NCBI GenBank assembly: GCA_018222585.1
Contig: JAAFAB010000001.1
Span: forward strand, 346,198-410,197
DNA from: Paracoccaceae bacterium
Lineage (GTDB): Bacteria > Pseudomonadota > Alphaproteobacteria > Rhodobacterales > Rhodobacteraceae
Direction of reading: 5' to 3'
Length of the DNA stretch: 64,000 nucleotides
Part shown: positions 53,901 through 61,665 of the stretch, one piece after another
How the letters are laid out: every line of letters begins with the position of its first letter
Numbering within the stretch: the first letter of the stretch is position 1
Notes under the pieces: model-generated
Seen by the model: the letters and a program-made list of their open reading frames with translations, nothing else
Database searches by the model: none
What the model was told of the DNA's origin: nothing
Made by a program: the position numbers and the translations under genes

Positions 53901-54186
53901 CGGAGATCCTCCTTGCGTTCTCGCCGACCTCGGCCAGCGTCAGATGATGAATGCCGTCGGTCAGGGCCTTCCCTGCCGCCGCGCGTTGCGCCGCATCTCG
54001 TCCCGCCACCTGCAGCGCCTGGCGGAAATCCAGGATCAGCGCCCGCAGGGTGCTGGTCTCGTCCAGCGCCTCGGCACTGCAGCGCAGATCCTCCAGCAGC
54101 CGCTGGTCCACCTCGGGCGAGTGGCGGGCCTGCATCCCGGCCACCCAGGCGCGGGTCTTCAGGAAGGTTTCGTCACGGCCGACCAT
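53893..54186 (-). CDS. Hypothetical early phage protein
   Basis: 97 aa, helical (RLLEDLRCSAEALDETSTLR, ALILDFRQALQVAG). Met at 54186 is chosen; the longer reading frame upstream is Arg/Pro-rich and crosses the terminator. It is the first gene of the early operon after the terminator at 54375-54415. Function unknown. Confidence 0.55.
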   Translation of the reverse strand: MVGRDETFLKTRAWVAGMQARHSPEVDQRLLEDLRCSAEALDETSTLRALILDFRQALQVAGRDAAQRAAAGKALTDGIHHLTLAEVGENARRISGD

Positions 54187-54474
54187 GATCGGCCCCCGGA
54201 CGGGCGCAGCCGGGAGCCGCCCTGGTCCCGGCCGCGCCCTGGCCGCCGCCCCGCCCCGAAGGAAAGGCGGTCTGCTCGGCGGCGGTGTTTCGGCGCGGGC
54301 GCGGGCCTTGCCCGCATCTGACCCGTCCCGCGCCCGGCCGAGGGGCAATCGCCCCTGCAGCCGATGGGAATTGGAAAAGGTCCCGGCGCGCAGAAGAGAG
54401 CATGCGCGCCGGGACAGTGATCCCGTCCGCCGAGGCAGAAGTCTGATGAGGACAACAGGCGGACAGGGGGAGGT
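54187..54474. other. Leader between Cro-like gene and early operon
   Basis: 288 bp without a supportable gene. It contains the minus-strand terminator at 54375-54415, then very GC-rich DNA up to the first early gene. A place for read-through control or antitermination. Confidence 0.45.
54375..54415 (-). terminator. Rho-independent terminator after Cro-like gene (tR1-like position)
   Basis: 12-bp perfect stem (54380-54391 with 54404-54415; GTCCCGGCGCGC and complement) and 12-nt loop. On the minus strand it is followed by C then TTTT (54378-54375). It would stop leftward early transcripts about 60 nt after the Cro-like stop. Confidence 0.75.
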
Positions 54475-54789
54475 TCATTGCGCGGCCACCTCCGAAGGCA
54501 GCAGCGGCACGGAGGTCGCGCCCTGGTGGGCGGCGATCGCAGCCTCGACCAGGGCCGCATCGGCGCCCCAGATCAGCCACTCGGGCCGAAGCGGCAGGTC
54601 ATGCGCGCTGGCATGGGCCAGGATGCTGCGCACCACGCCCATGCTGGGGAAGTCGCCCTCGCGCCGGCGGCTGGTCGAGTGGCGCCACCCGTAGCCGGTC
54701 TTGTCGGAATAGCCGCATATCAGGGCGATCTTCTCGATCGGCCCGATGATGCGTTCGGCTACAGCCACTGGTGTCAGGTGGTTACTCAT
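54475..54789 (-). CDS. Cro-like / YdaS-type HTH regulator
   Basis: 104 aa. Residues 5-45 (LTPVAVAERIIGPIEKIALI, GYSDKTGYGWRHSTSRR) read as an N-terminal HTH of the YdaS/Cro type. A Trp/Leu-rich tail follows (LPLRPEWLIWGADAAL). It is divergent from the repressor with about 97 bp between starts, and is first of the leftward early transcript, the lambda Cro position. The ribosome site is weak. Confidence 0.7.
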   Translation of the reverse strand: MSNHLTPVAVAERIIGPIEKIALICGYSDKTGYGWRHSTSRRREGDFPSMGVVRSILAHASAHDLPLRPEWLIWGADAALVEAAIAAHQGATSVPLLPSEVAAQ

Positions 54790-54886
54790 GACACCAGACT
54801 TAGCGCACGCACAATTTGCATTGCAATACACATTTTGAGCTTTTCACTCATGCATGTGCAGCAAGGCGCACTTACTTGATGTCACG
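54790..54886. promoter_or_regulatory. Immunity operator region between Cro-like gene and repressor
   Basis: AT-rich 97-bp gap. A dyad TTGCA-T-TGCAA (54816-54826) lies in the middle and could be an operator. On the minus strand TTGCAA, 17 nt, GCTAAG is a possible early promoter. A second ATG (54854) upstream of the chosen repressor start is also in frame. Confidence 0.45.
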
Positions 54887-55582
54887 ATGGATGACAAATG
54901 GTTCAAAACACAGCAGAAGAAGGCGGGAGTAACCGCCGAGGAGATCGCCGCCAAAATGGGGCGCGATCGCTCGGTCGTCTCTAGGATCTACACCGGCCGG
55001 CAGAAGATGTCGCTCGAATGGGCTCAGGCGTTCGCAGAGGTCCTGAATGTTCCGATAGACGAAGTTCTGCGCCATGCCGGCATCGTCTACGACCCACTCA
55101 CTCGCAGCGACCTGGTCGCAAGCGAAGACGGCATCCAACAGGTGCCCGTGCGGAAGGAAGCATTTCTAGCCCCGCAACACGCAAGGCGCATCAGGGACAG
55201 CCAAGCGGACGCCGACGCCCTCCCACTGAGCGGCAGCAACCACCACATTCTTCAAGCCAAAGCCACAGCCCAGACTCTTGCGCGCATGGGGGAAGGCATG
55301 GAGATCTGGACCGTAACAACGGGCGCAATGCTGCTCTCAGGATACATCCCTGGCGACTTCATCATTGTAGATCGCGATAGCTCCGAAACCTGCAAGTCCG
55401 GCGACACAGTCCTTGCCGAGATCCGCCACCGCAACAGCTCGGGCTTCAAGACCGCCCTTCGACGATACCAGGCACCTGTTCTGGTAGCCGACAGCACCGA
55501 TCCGGAGCATAGGGAAATCAACGTAGTAGATACGGTTAACACGGTTATACGGGGAAAGGTCATTGCATCTTGGAGGAGATGA
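54887..55582 (+). CDS. CI-like prophage repressor (HTH plus S24-like C-terminal domain)
   Basis: 231 aa. The N-terminal HTH (about 1-65) has VTAEEIAAKMGRDRSVVSRI. The C-terminal domain (about 115-231) has LSGYIPGDFIIVDRDSSE and KSGDTVLAEI, the outline of the S24/LexA fold. I do not see the Ser-Met catalytic dyad expected at LSGYIPGD, so RecA-stimulated self-cleavage is doubtful. Start at 54887 is uncertain (54854 also possible); no clear ribosome site, so it may be leaderless. It should maintain lysogeny by blocking the divergent Cro promoter. Confidence 0.85.
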   Translation: MDDKWFKTQQKKAGVTAEEIAAKMGRDRSVVSRIYTGRQKMSLEWAQAFAEVLNVPIDEVLRHAGIVYDPLTRSDLVASEDGIQQVPVRKEAFLAPQHARRIRDSQADADALPLSGSNHHILQAKATAQTLARMGEGMEIWTVTTGAMLLSGYIPGDFIIVDRDSSETCKSGDTVLAEIRHRNSSGFKTALRRYQAPVLVADSTDPEHREINVVDTVNTVIRGKVIASWRR

Positions 55583-56211
55583 CCCAGCAAGAGAGGGCCG
55601 AACTAAAAGCCTTTGAAGAAAGGGTGCATCCTTGGGTGCATGTCGGCAGCTTCATTGGCCTACCTATTCTAGTCTGCGCCCCACTATGGGAACCTGCATC
55701 CCGCACGCTCACACCTGAGATCGCCGGAGGACTTGCCGTAATCCTTCAATTCGTTTCACTGCTTACGATAAGCCCCAAAGCGCAAGCCATCGCAACGGGA
55801 CTAAAGACTAGCCAGATCATATCCCGGCGGAAACACTCCAACCACCCCCCTGCTGCCCAAGCCATCGCCCCCTCCGAGCCGCAGGAAGCGACAACAGGCC
55901 AAGCCCGCGACAAGCTGCACCCGATGCGCTCATGTGGCGAGCGGTTCGAGTACATTTGCACCGCCGAACACTCCTTGATCGCCGACCTTTCAGCCAACCA
56001 GAGCGCGATACCGGATGTGAAGCGGGAACTCATGTTCCAAGAAGTACTGCACTACATCCCAATTCGAAACGAACTCGCTCTGCAACTCGCGGTGGAAGTA
56101 TTTGCGAAGGCCGAAATCCATCAACAGAAGGATTTGGAGTACTTTATTTTGATGACGAACCCTCCGCGCGATGCGGCGAACCACTTCATCTCCAAATCAC
56201 AAAATTTGTAG
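55579..56211 (+). CDS. Unknown membrane protein coupled to repressor; lysogenic-conversion candidate
   Basis: 210 aa. Two membrane helices (about 22-40 and 48-68; VGSFIGLPILVCAPLW, IAGGLAVILQFVSLLTI) face a 135-residue cytosolic domain rich in charged helices. Its ATG overlaps the repressor stop (ATGA), so it is expressed in the lysogen. GC is clearly lower than in the rest of the phage. This position typically holds superinfection-exclusion or defence genes. No family recognised. Confidence 0.7.
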   Translation: MTQQERAELKAFEERVHPWVHVGSFIGLPILVCAPLWEPASRTLTPEIAGGLAVILQFVSLLTISPKAQAIATGLKTSQIISRRKHSNHPPAAQAIAPSEPQEATTGQARDKLHPMRSCGERFEYICTAEHSLIADLSANQSAIPDVKRELMFQEVLHYIPIRNELALQLAVEVFAKAEIHQQKDLEYFILMTNPPRDAANHFISKSQNL

Positions 56212-56287
56212 TTTTCACATTTTATGTATTGACGGTCACGGGTCACAACTCCTAACTTCCTGAGCAGAGACAGCTCAGGAGGCCATT

Positions 56288-56542
56288 GTGGCTCATCACG
56301 ACAGCATCCCGCTTGCGCGGCCGGGGCCGGTGGACAACCGGCAGCTGCGCACCCTGCGCGATTGCGCCTATGCCGCCGCCCGCGGCACCATCCCCACGGC
56401 CGTCGAGGCCGAAGCCCTGCTCGCCGCGATTGGCCCGCTCCTGGACGAGCTGATCCTGCGCCGCGAGGCCTGCCGGTCCATCACCGGCGACAGCAACATC
56501 ATCCTTCTCGACCAGCATCGCGCGTCCCTCGCGGACGCCTGA
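56288..56542 (+). CDS. Hypothetical phage protein
   Basis: 84 aa. GTG start with AGGAGG five bases upstream. A helical bundle pattern (RTLRDCAYAAARGTIPTAVE, AEALLAAIGPLLDELILRR) is visible. First of a rightward run of small genes leading to the excisionase and integrase. Unknown function. Confidence 0.6.
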   Translation: MAHHDSIPLARPGPVDNRQLRTLRDCAYAAARGTIPTAVEAEALLAAIGPLLDELILRREACRSITGDSNIILLDQHRASLADA

Positions 56543-56644
56543 GGTCCCGGCGGGGCGCCCCCGGTCAGTCCCCACATTACCGGCCCGGTCCCACCCACTC
56601 CCCGCGCAGGGCGCACGCGGGGACAACATCCCGAAGAGGTCAGC

Positions 56645-56896
56645 ATGGCCTACCAGATCGAACTCGAAGACCGGGGCCAGGACCTGATCCGCCTGACGGT
56701 CAACTTCGAAACCGGCGTGATCGAGGATGCCGGGCTTTGCTCCTGGCTCTACGCCACCGGCGAACACGTCGTCGACGTCGAGCGCCTGCACGAGGATCGC
56801 ATCGTCCACTTCCGCAAGAACGGCGGGCCGGACCAGTGGTTCAAGTATCCGATGATCCGCCTCTCGCTCGATGGCGAGCTGCTGGCAGCAGCGTAG
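56645..56896 (+). CDS. Hypothetical phage protein
   Basis: 83 aa, beta-rich (YQIELEDRGQDLIRLTVNFE, WFKYPMIRLSLDGELL). GAAGAGG lies upstream of the ATG. No family recognised; probably a small cytosolic accessory protein. Confidence 0.6.
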   Translation: MAYQIELEDRGQDLIRLTVNFETGVIEDAGLCSWLYATGEHVVDVERLHEDRIVHFRKNGGPDQWFKYPMIRLSLDGELLAAA

Positions 56897-56906
56897 GTGA
56901 CGAGCA

Positions 56907-57143
56907 ATGGCATCTGACTTCTACTTTAACGTTGGCGTCCTGCGGCACGAGTTGGCATCGGCCCTCTCCGACAACATTGAGGAAGCCGCCTACGTCCTCG
57001 GGGAATTCGCCCAGAGAACCCAACCCGGCACCGCCGATTTTGATGACCTCTGCGACCAGATCGACGCGCTCGACCAAGAAGGCCGGGCCGCGCTTCTGAA
57101 CTTCTGCAGGCGCATCTCCGACAGGCTCCACCCACAGGAGTGA
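56907..57143 (+). CDS. Hypothetical phage protein
   Basis: 78 aa, acidic, helical (GVLRHELASALSDNIEEAAY, LCDQIDALDQEGRAALLNFC). It starts ten bases after the previous gene and ends four before the next, consistent with one operon. Function unknown. Confidence 0.55.
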   Translation: MASDFYFNVGVLRHELASALSDNIEEAAYVLGEFAQRTQPGTADFDDLCDQIDALDQEGRAALLNFCRRISDRLHPQE

Positions 57144-57147
57144 CCCC

Positions 57148-57720
57148 ATGACAACCCTGACCAAGATGGACGGTCTGCGCCACTACCGCGCGACCGTGAC
57201 GGAAGAGCTATGCCGTCACTACACCATTCCCGCCGGCAGCGCCGCCGAGGCCGAGCGCATGGCCAGGCGCAGCCTGAAGCCGGGCCAGAAGCTGGTCGGG
57301 ATCAATGTCACCGACGGCTACCGCTCTGTTGAGACCGGGGCCGACTGCCTCGCGCATCTGCTGGGGCACCCCTACTTCCCGGCCGGCGACGTGCCCCGTT
57401 GCCTGGCCGACTGGATCCGCGCCGCCTTGGGATGGGACGGCGCGGAGGCACAGGCCGCCAACCGCCAGCTCGCCTATGGCGGCCTGCGGATCCGGCCGGA
57501 GACGCCGGCGCTCTGCGTCGCCTCTGGCCGGTCCGTCGCCTTCCTGGTGCGCGTCTTCGAAGACACGCCCTGGGCGGACCGCTGGGCCGATGCCCTCGCC
57601 GCTCTGCCCGGCGCCAGCCGCACCAACATGACCTTTGCCCGCGTCGCCTCCCGCGCCGTCCAGCTGCCGCTGGCCGGCCGGGTTTCGGAAATCCTGGACA
57701 GCCTGGAGGCTCCGCCATGA
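57148..57720 (+). CDS. Stand-alone homologue of the helicase C-terminal domain
   Basis: 190 aa. The N-terminal 65 residues (RHYTIPAGSAAEAERMARRS) are a separate small domain. The C-terminal 100 residues match the end of the helicase-like protein at 48765: both have an Asn-led helix, GLR(I/V), LC(V/I)A, FE(D/G)TPWA, a conserved Trp, then NMTFARV-SR and a closing Pro. It overlaps the excisionase by four bases. A DNA-binding or partner-binding role shared with replication is inferred. Confidence 0.65.
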   Translation: MTTLTKMDGLRHYRATVTEELCRHYTIPAGSAAEAERMARRSLKPGQKLVGINVTDGYRSVETGADCLAHLLGHPYFPAGDVPRCLADWIRAALGWDGAEAQAANRQLAYGGLRIRPETPALCVASGRSVAFLVRVFEDTPWADRWADALAALPGASRTNMTFARVASRAVQLPLAGRVSEILDSLEAPP

Positions 57721-57992
57721 CAGACGCCACCCCGATCTTCATCCCGACCGCCGAGGTCGCGCAGCTGCTGCAGATGTCCCTGCCCAGCTTCAATGCCAAG
57801 CGCGACTGGCTGGAACGAGACCACGATTTCCCCCCGCCGATGCCGCACTCCAAGCGGCCGCTGCTCTGGCGCCGCACCGCGATCTTCGCCTGGATCGAAC
57901 GCCAGGGCCTCGCCCCCACGGATCAGCAGCACCAGGCACCCATCCCGAAGACCAGGGCCGACAGGCTCATGCAGAAGGCAGCAAGCGCATGA
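57717..57992 (+). CDS. Excisionase-like HTH protein (AlpA/MerR-type)
   Basis: 91 aa. Residues 5-60 (FIPTAEVAQLLQMSLPSFNA, PPPMPHSKRPLLWRRTAIFA) are a winged HTH of the AlpA/excisionase type: the first helix scans for a start, and the Lys-Arg-Pro-Leu-Trp turn is typical. GGAGG lies seven bases before the ATG and ATGA links it to the gene before. Two genes upstream of integrase, it probably controls excision direction. Confidence 0.75.
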   Translation: MTDATPIFIPTAEVAQLLQMSLPSFNAKRDWLERDHDFPPPMPHSKRPLLWRRTAIFAWIERQGLAPTDQQHQAPIPKTRADRLMQKAASA

Positions 57993-58312
57993 AGGACTTT
58001 GCCGACCGATCCCACCGCCAGCTGGTGCTGAGCGCCGCGGACGAACTCGAGGCCATGGTCGCGGGGCTCACGCCCTTCGATCTCGACGACTACGAGGCCA
58101 GCCGCCGCCGGCAGCGCGACGAGCTGCGGGAGCTCAAGCACGCCCTGGAAACCCGTCGCGATGCGCCGGCGAAGATCAGCGAAGGCATCACCGGTGTCTT
58201 CTTCTCCATGCTGGGCTTCCGCGCCTCCAGCACCAGCGGCCTGCCCGGCGCGATCGACAACTGGATCGCTCAGGTGCGCCAGAAGGCCGGCGCCCGGGAG
58301 ACCATCCAGTGA
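57989..58312 (+). CDS. Hypothetical phage protein between excisionase and integrase
   Basis: 107 aa, charged helical (LVLSAADELEAMVAGLTPFD, RRRQRDELRELKHALETRRD) with a less polar C-terminus (GITGVFFSMLGFRASS). It overlaps both neighbours by four bases. Function unknown; may help integrase or excisionase. Confidence 0.6.
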   Translation: MKDFADRSHRQLVLSAADELEAMVAGLTPFDLDDYEASRRRQRDELRELKHALETRRDAPAKISEGITGVFFSMLGFRASSTSGLPGAIDNWIAQVRQKAGARETIQ

Positions 58313-59499
58313 GCCGGACCCGCAAGCCACCGATCACCGACAAGGTCACGGGCCTGCGCCAGCGCCAGCGTGCGGATGGCAGCTGGCGGGTCTGGTGGGA
58401 ACCGACCGCGCCGCAGCGGGATCTCGGCTTCTGTTCGATCGAACTCGACGTCGACCGCCCGAGCTGGACCGTCACCCAGGCCAGGCGCGAGGCCGAGAAG
58501 GCCCGGCGGGCGCAGCGCGACGGCGTCGGCCCGGACGAGGCGCGCCGCGGCCACCGCACCGTCGGGGCGCTGATTGCCGGCTACCGCCAGGACGAGCTCG
58601 ACCAGGTCAAGCCCGCGACGCAGCGCAGCTACCGCGGCTGGCTGAAGGTCATCGAGGAGAAATGGGGCGACGAGCTGGTCGGGGATCTGACCCACGGCGT
58701 GATGTATCGCTGGGGCAAGAGCCTGCAGCGCGAGCGCGGCCAGACGCAGGCGAAGCGCCTGATCGCCATGATGTCGATCCTCATGTCCTACGCCGAGCGG
58801 ATCGAGTGGCGCGCCCACAACTCCAACCCCTGCCTGCGCCTCGGGCTCGAGGTGCCGGCGCCGCGCAGCAGGATCCTGACCACCGACGAGCTCGCCGCCC
58901 TCGAGGCCGCGGCCGTGGATCTCGACACCCCGCGCGCCCGGGCCGTGGCCGATGCCATGCGCCTCTCGCTCTTCCAGGGCCAGCGCCAGGCCGATGTCCT
59001 GGCTGCCCGGGTCGGTGCGTTTCGCCAGGTCACCTGGTCCGCCCTCGAGGGCGACCGCGTCATCGAGCGCAAAGGCTGGGCCTGGATCTTCACCCGCGCC
59101 AAGCGCGGCACCGAGGGCGGCCTGCCCGTCCATCCCGAGAACCTGGCGCTGATCGAGCGCCGGCACCGCGAGACCAATGATCCCGACGCCCTGCTGCTGC
59201 CCGGCCGCAATGGCCTCTGGCGGATCGACGAGTTCCAGAAGGACTGGGCCGCGCTGCGCAAGCGCGCCGCCGAGACGCTGGCCAGCTGCGCCACCATCCA
59301 GTTCCGCGACCTGCGCCGCACCGGCGCCGTCTGGGCCCGCCAGGGCGGCGCCTCGAAAAGCGACGTGGGCGACGTCCTGGGCAACACGGCCGCGCAGAAC
59401 GCGCAGCTGACGACCACCTACATGCCGGCAAGCTTCGAGACCTCGAGCCGCGCGATCGGCGCGATCCGCCGGCCCGGCCGAGAAGAGGACGAGACATGA
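58309..59499 (+). CDS. int: Tyrosine recombinase integrase
   Basis: 396 aa. An N-terminal arm-binding region (1-75) and core-binding SAM-like domain (about 85-165; KPATQRSYRGWLKVIEEKWG) precede the catalytic domain. Visible catalytic residues are Arg in SLFQGQR (about 225), Arg in FRDLRRTGAV (about 333) and Tyr in TTTYMP (about 369). The usual His before DLR is Arg, and the usual Gly-His is Gly-Asn (DVLGNTAAQ). GTG start at 58309 overlaps the preceding stop. It is the only recombinase here and lies 2.5 kb from attR. Confidence 0.9.
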   Translation: MSRTRKPPITDKVTGLRQRQRADGSWRVWWEPTAPQRDLGFCSIELDVDRPSWTVTQARREAEKARRAQRDGVGPDEARRGHRTVGALIAGYRQDELDQVKPATQRSYRGWLKVIEEKWGDELVGDLTHGVMYRWGKSLQRERGQTQAKRLIAMMSILMSYAERIEWRAHNSNPCLRLGLEVPAPRSRILTTDELAALEAAAVDLDTPRARAVADAMRLSLFQGQRQADVLAARVGAFRQVTWSALEGDRVIERKGWAWIFTRAKRGTEGGLPVHPENLALIERRHRETNDPDALLLPGRNGLWRIDEFQKDWAALRKRAAETLASCATIQFRDLRRTGAVWARQGGASKSDVGDVLGNTAAQNAQLTTTYMPASFETSSRAIGAIRRPGREEDET

Positions 59500-59675
59500 A
59501 CCGTTCAGCCAAAGAGATCCGCCGCCTCAACGCGATCCGCGCCAAGGCCCAGCGTCACGCCGACAGCAGCGACAGCCTGCATATGCGGCGGGTCTGCCGG
59601 GCGATCATGGTCGAGCTGAACGTGATGTTGCATCCGAAGTGGCGGGTAGCCAGGCACCAGGAGGAAGCTGCGTGA
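59496..59675 (+). CDS. Small basic phage protein
   Basis: 59 aa, strongly basic (NRSAKEIRRLNAIRAKAQRH at the start). Its ATG overlaps the integrase stop (ATGA). A small nucleic-acid-binding or accessory protein is plausible; not recognised. Confidence 0.5.
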   Translation: MNRSAKEIRRLNAIRAKAQRHADSSDSLHMRRVCRAIMVELNVMLHPKWRVARHQEEAA

Positions 59676-59917
59676 GCAACGAGCTGCACCTGGACGTGAG
59701 GGGATCCGGCAGAAGCTGGGCGGTGTTCAACGGCGCCGAGCGCGTCAGCCCTCATTTTTCCTGCGAGTACACCGCCGTCGGCGCCGCAACGCGCCTCGAG
59801 AAGCAATCTCGGCAGCGGCAACGTGTCTGCCTGTGTTGCCGGGATCGCTTCATCAGCTCCGGGCCTGGCAACCGTCTTTGCTCGCCCTGCCGACGCGATC
59901 CGGCCCGGGCCTTGTAG
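59672..59917 (+). CDS. Small zinc-finger phage protein (C4)
   Basis: 81 aa. The C-terminal CLCCRDRFISSGPGNRLCSPC is a Cys2-Cys2 zinc site of a kind common in small alphaproteobacterial and phage proteins. GTG start with AGGAGG seven bases upstream and overlapping the preceding stop. Probably structural or nucleic-acid-binding. Confidence 0.65.
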   Translation: MSNELHLDVRGSGRSWAVFNGAERVSPHFSCEYTAVGAATRLEKQSRQRQRVCLCCRDRFISSGPGNRLCSPCRRDPARAL

Positions 59918-59932
59918 AACTGGAGGAGAGAG

Positions 59933-60052
59933 ATGCGAGATCACGCGCCCAGAGAGAACAGGGAGGCGCCGCACGGCACAGGTTTCGTGCTGGCGATCAT
60001 CGGATGGTGCATCTTTGGCGCCGGAATTCTGGTCGGGGCGCTGGTGTTCTAG
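59933..60052 (+). CDS. 39-aa single-helix membrane protein
   Basis: 39 aa: polar N-terminus, then one membrane helix (TGFVLAIIGWCIFGAGILVG and the last residues). GGAGGAG lies just before the ATG, and the next gene starts directly after its stop. Probably a phage accessory membrane peptide; function unknown. Confidence 0.5.
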   Translation: MRDHAPRENREAPHGTGFVLAIIGWCIFGAGILVGALVF

Positions 60053-60277
60053 ATGGGCCGCCGCCAGCCATATCTCTTTCCAGACCAGGACATACCCCGC
60101 CGGCGCATCATCCGCATGCATGTCGAAGATGCGGGGCATCTTCCAGGCGGCGCGAAGGGCATCCGCTTCACCTGCAGTCGATGCGGCCACGATACCGGAT
60201 GGATCCCCGACACCTGGACCATTTCTGCAAACAAACGCGGGCAGCCCTGTCCGACCTGCAATTCCGACCAACCCTAG
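60053..60277 (+). CDS. Small zinc-ribbon phage protein
   Basis: 74 aa. FTCSRCGHDTGW (about 40-50) and CPTCN (about 66-70) form a zinc ribbon; the first half is basic. It starts at the base after the preceding stop. Probably a nucleic-acid or protein-binding accessory factor. Confidence 0.6.
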   Translation: MGRRQPYLFPDQDIPRRRIIRMHVEDAGHLPGGAKGIRFTCSRCGHDTGWIPDTWTISANKRGQPCPTCNSDQP

Positions 60278-60290
60278 CCTAGGAGCGAGT

Positions 60291-60605
60291 ATGCCCAGCA
60301 TTGACCAAATGACCCGCGACCGGATCCGCAAAATGGCGCGGCGAGGGAGGCTGATAGACGAGTGTTTCAAGGTTTTCACTGCCTCGGTCTACCCAAGCGC
60401 CAGCCCTGACCAGCTACGTGAGATGCGCATCTGCTTCTTTGCCGGTGCGGCCGAACTGTTTGCCGTGATGACCGCCGGTCTCGACGACGGGATAAGCGAG
60501 ACCGATGGCGACCTCATCTTCATGCAGCAGTGGGTGGACGAGCTCGAAGCGTTCCACCGGAAAACCGTGGCCGCGATGACGGCCGCCCCTTCAAAGCCCA
60601 GCTAG
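60291..60605 (+). CDS. Hypothetical phage protein
   Basis: 104 aa, helical, with SIDQMTRDRIRKMARRGRLI and FFAGAAELFAVMTAGLDDG; AGGAG five bases before the ATG. It resembles small helical phage proteins of unknown role. The acidic C-terminal half suggests a soluble protein. Confidence 0.6.
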   Translation: MPSIDQMTRDRIRKMARRGRLIDECFKVFTASVYPSASPDQLREMRICFFAGAAELFAVMTAGLDDGISETDGDLIFMQQWVDELEAFHRKTVAAMTAAPSKPS

Positions 60606-60625
60606 TCACCTGCCAGGAGACCCAC

Positions 60626-61654
60626 ATGACCACGACTATCTGCATCTACCACGCCAACTGCGCGGACGGCTTTACCGCCGCCTGGTGTGTTCGGATGGCG
60701 CTCGGTAACAGCGTCACTTTCGTTCCGGCCGGCTACGGAAGCGAGCCGCCAAGTGTCCTCGGCGCTGACGTCATCATCGTGGATTTCAGCTACAAGTGGG
60801 CGGTGCTTGAGCGCATGGCCCTGAAAGCCCGATCGATATTGGTCCTCGATCACCACAAGACCGCCCAAGCTGATCTGGCAGCGATGCCTAAACCGGCAGA
60901 GACCTGGGAGGTGCAGCGCGCCAATGCCGGCAATCCTGTGGCACTGTTCGACATGGATCGCAGTGGTGCGCAAATGGCCTGGGATTACTTCTGCGGCGGA
61001 CCGCGACCGTTCCTGGTCGAGGTCGTTGCCGATCGGGACCTCTGGCGCTGGAATATCGACCAATCCCGCGAGATCAATGCGGTGATCGCCTCCCACGAAA
61101 TGACCTGGTCCACTTGGGACGATCTGGACGCCCGCCTGCAGGCTGATACCGATATCGGCCGGGTGGCGGCCGAAGGTGAGGCAATCCTGCGCGCCCACGA
61201 CAAGATGGTGCGCCAGGTGATGGATGTCTCGCAGCGCCGCATAATCATCGGTGGATACGATGTGCCGGTCGCTGCAGCTCCATACGCGCTAGCGTCCGAT
61301 ACCGCCGGCGCCATGGCGGTCGGCGAACCCTTTGCCGCTACCTATGTCGACGGACCGAAAGGGCGGGCCTTCTCGCTGCGGTCGCGCGCCGGCGGCCTCG
61401 ATGTTTCGGAGATCGCGGCATCTTACGGTGGGGGAGGCCATCGCTCGGCCGCTGGATTTCTTATGCCTCCAGGCTGGGAGGGCGAAAGCTCCGGCCGCGC
61501 TGCCGCGTCCCGCGGTGACCTAAGGAAAGCCTCGGAATGGCTACGTAAGCAAGCTGTCCGCGAACGTGGAAACGGACATAAACGCTTGGCTGACACGCTA
61601 TCAGAGGCAGCCGAATACACCGTCGCCTTCGGATACGAAGGCGAGAGCGAGTAA
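60626..61654 (+). CDS. DHH/DHHA1 family phosphoesterase
   Basis: 342 aa. Metal motifs: YHANCADGFTAAW (about 9-21), an Asp in VIIVDFSYK (about 52), DHH in LVLDHHKT (about 72-78), and an Asp in VEVVADRDLW. The DHHA1 module ends with GGGGHRSAAGF (about 268), as in nanoRNases and cyclic-dinucleotide phosphodiesterases. The first Asp of motif I is replaced by Asn or Cys. It may degrade short RNAs or a cyclic oligonucleotide signal; substrate not readable. Confidence 0.82.
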   Translation: MTTTICIYHANCADGFTAAWCVRMALGNSVTFVPAGYGSEPPSVLGADVIIVDFSYKWAVLERMALKARSILVLDHHKTAQADLAAMPKPAETWEVQRANAGNPVALFDMDRSGAQMAWDYFCGGPRPFLVEVVADRDLWRWNIDQSREINAVIASHEMTWSTWDDLDARLQADTDIGRVAAEGEAILRAHDKMVRQVMDVSQRRIIIGGYDVPVAAAPYALASDTAGAMAVGEPFAATYVDGPKGRAFSLRSRAGGLDVSEIAASYGGGGHRSAAGFLMPPGWEGESSGRAAASRGDLRKASEWLRKQAVRERGNGHKRLADTLSEAAEYTVAFGYEGESE

Positions 61655-61665
61655 GGAACGAAGCA

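Noticed and set aside
54173-54580. Minus-strand frames across the terminator region
   Set aside because: Arg/Pro/Gly-rich, cross the hairpin, and give no protein-like pattern.
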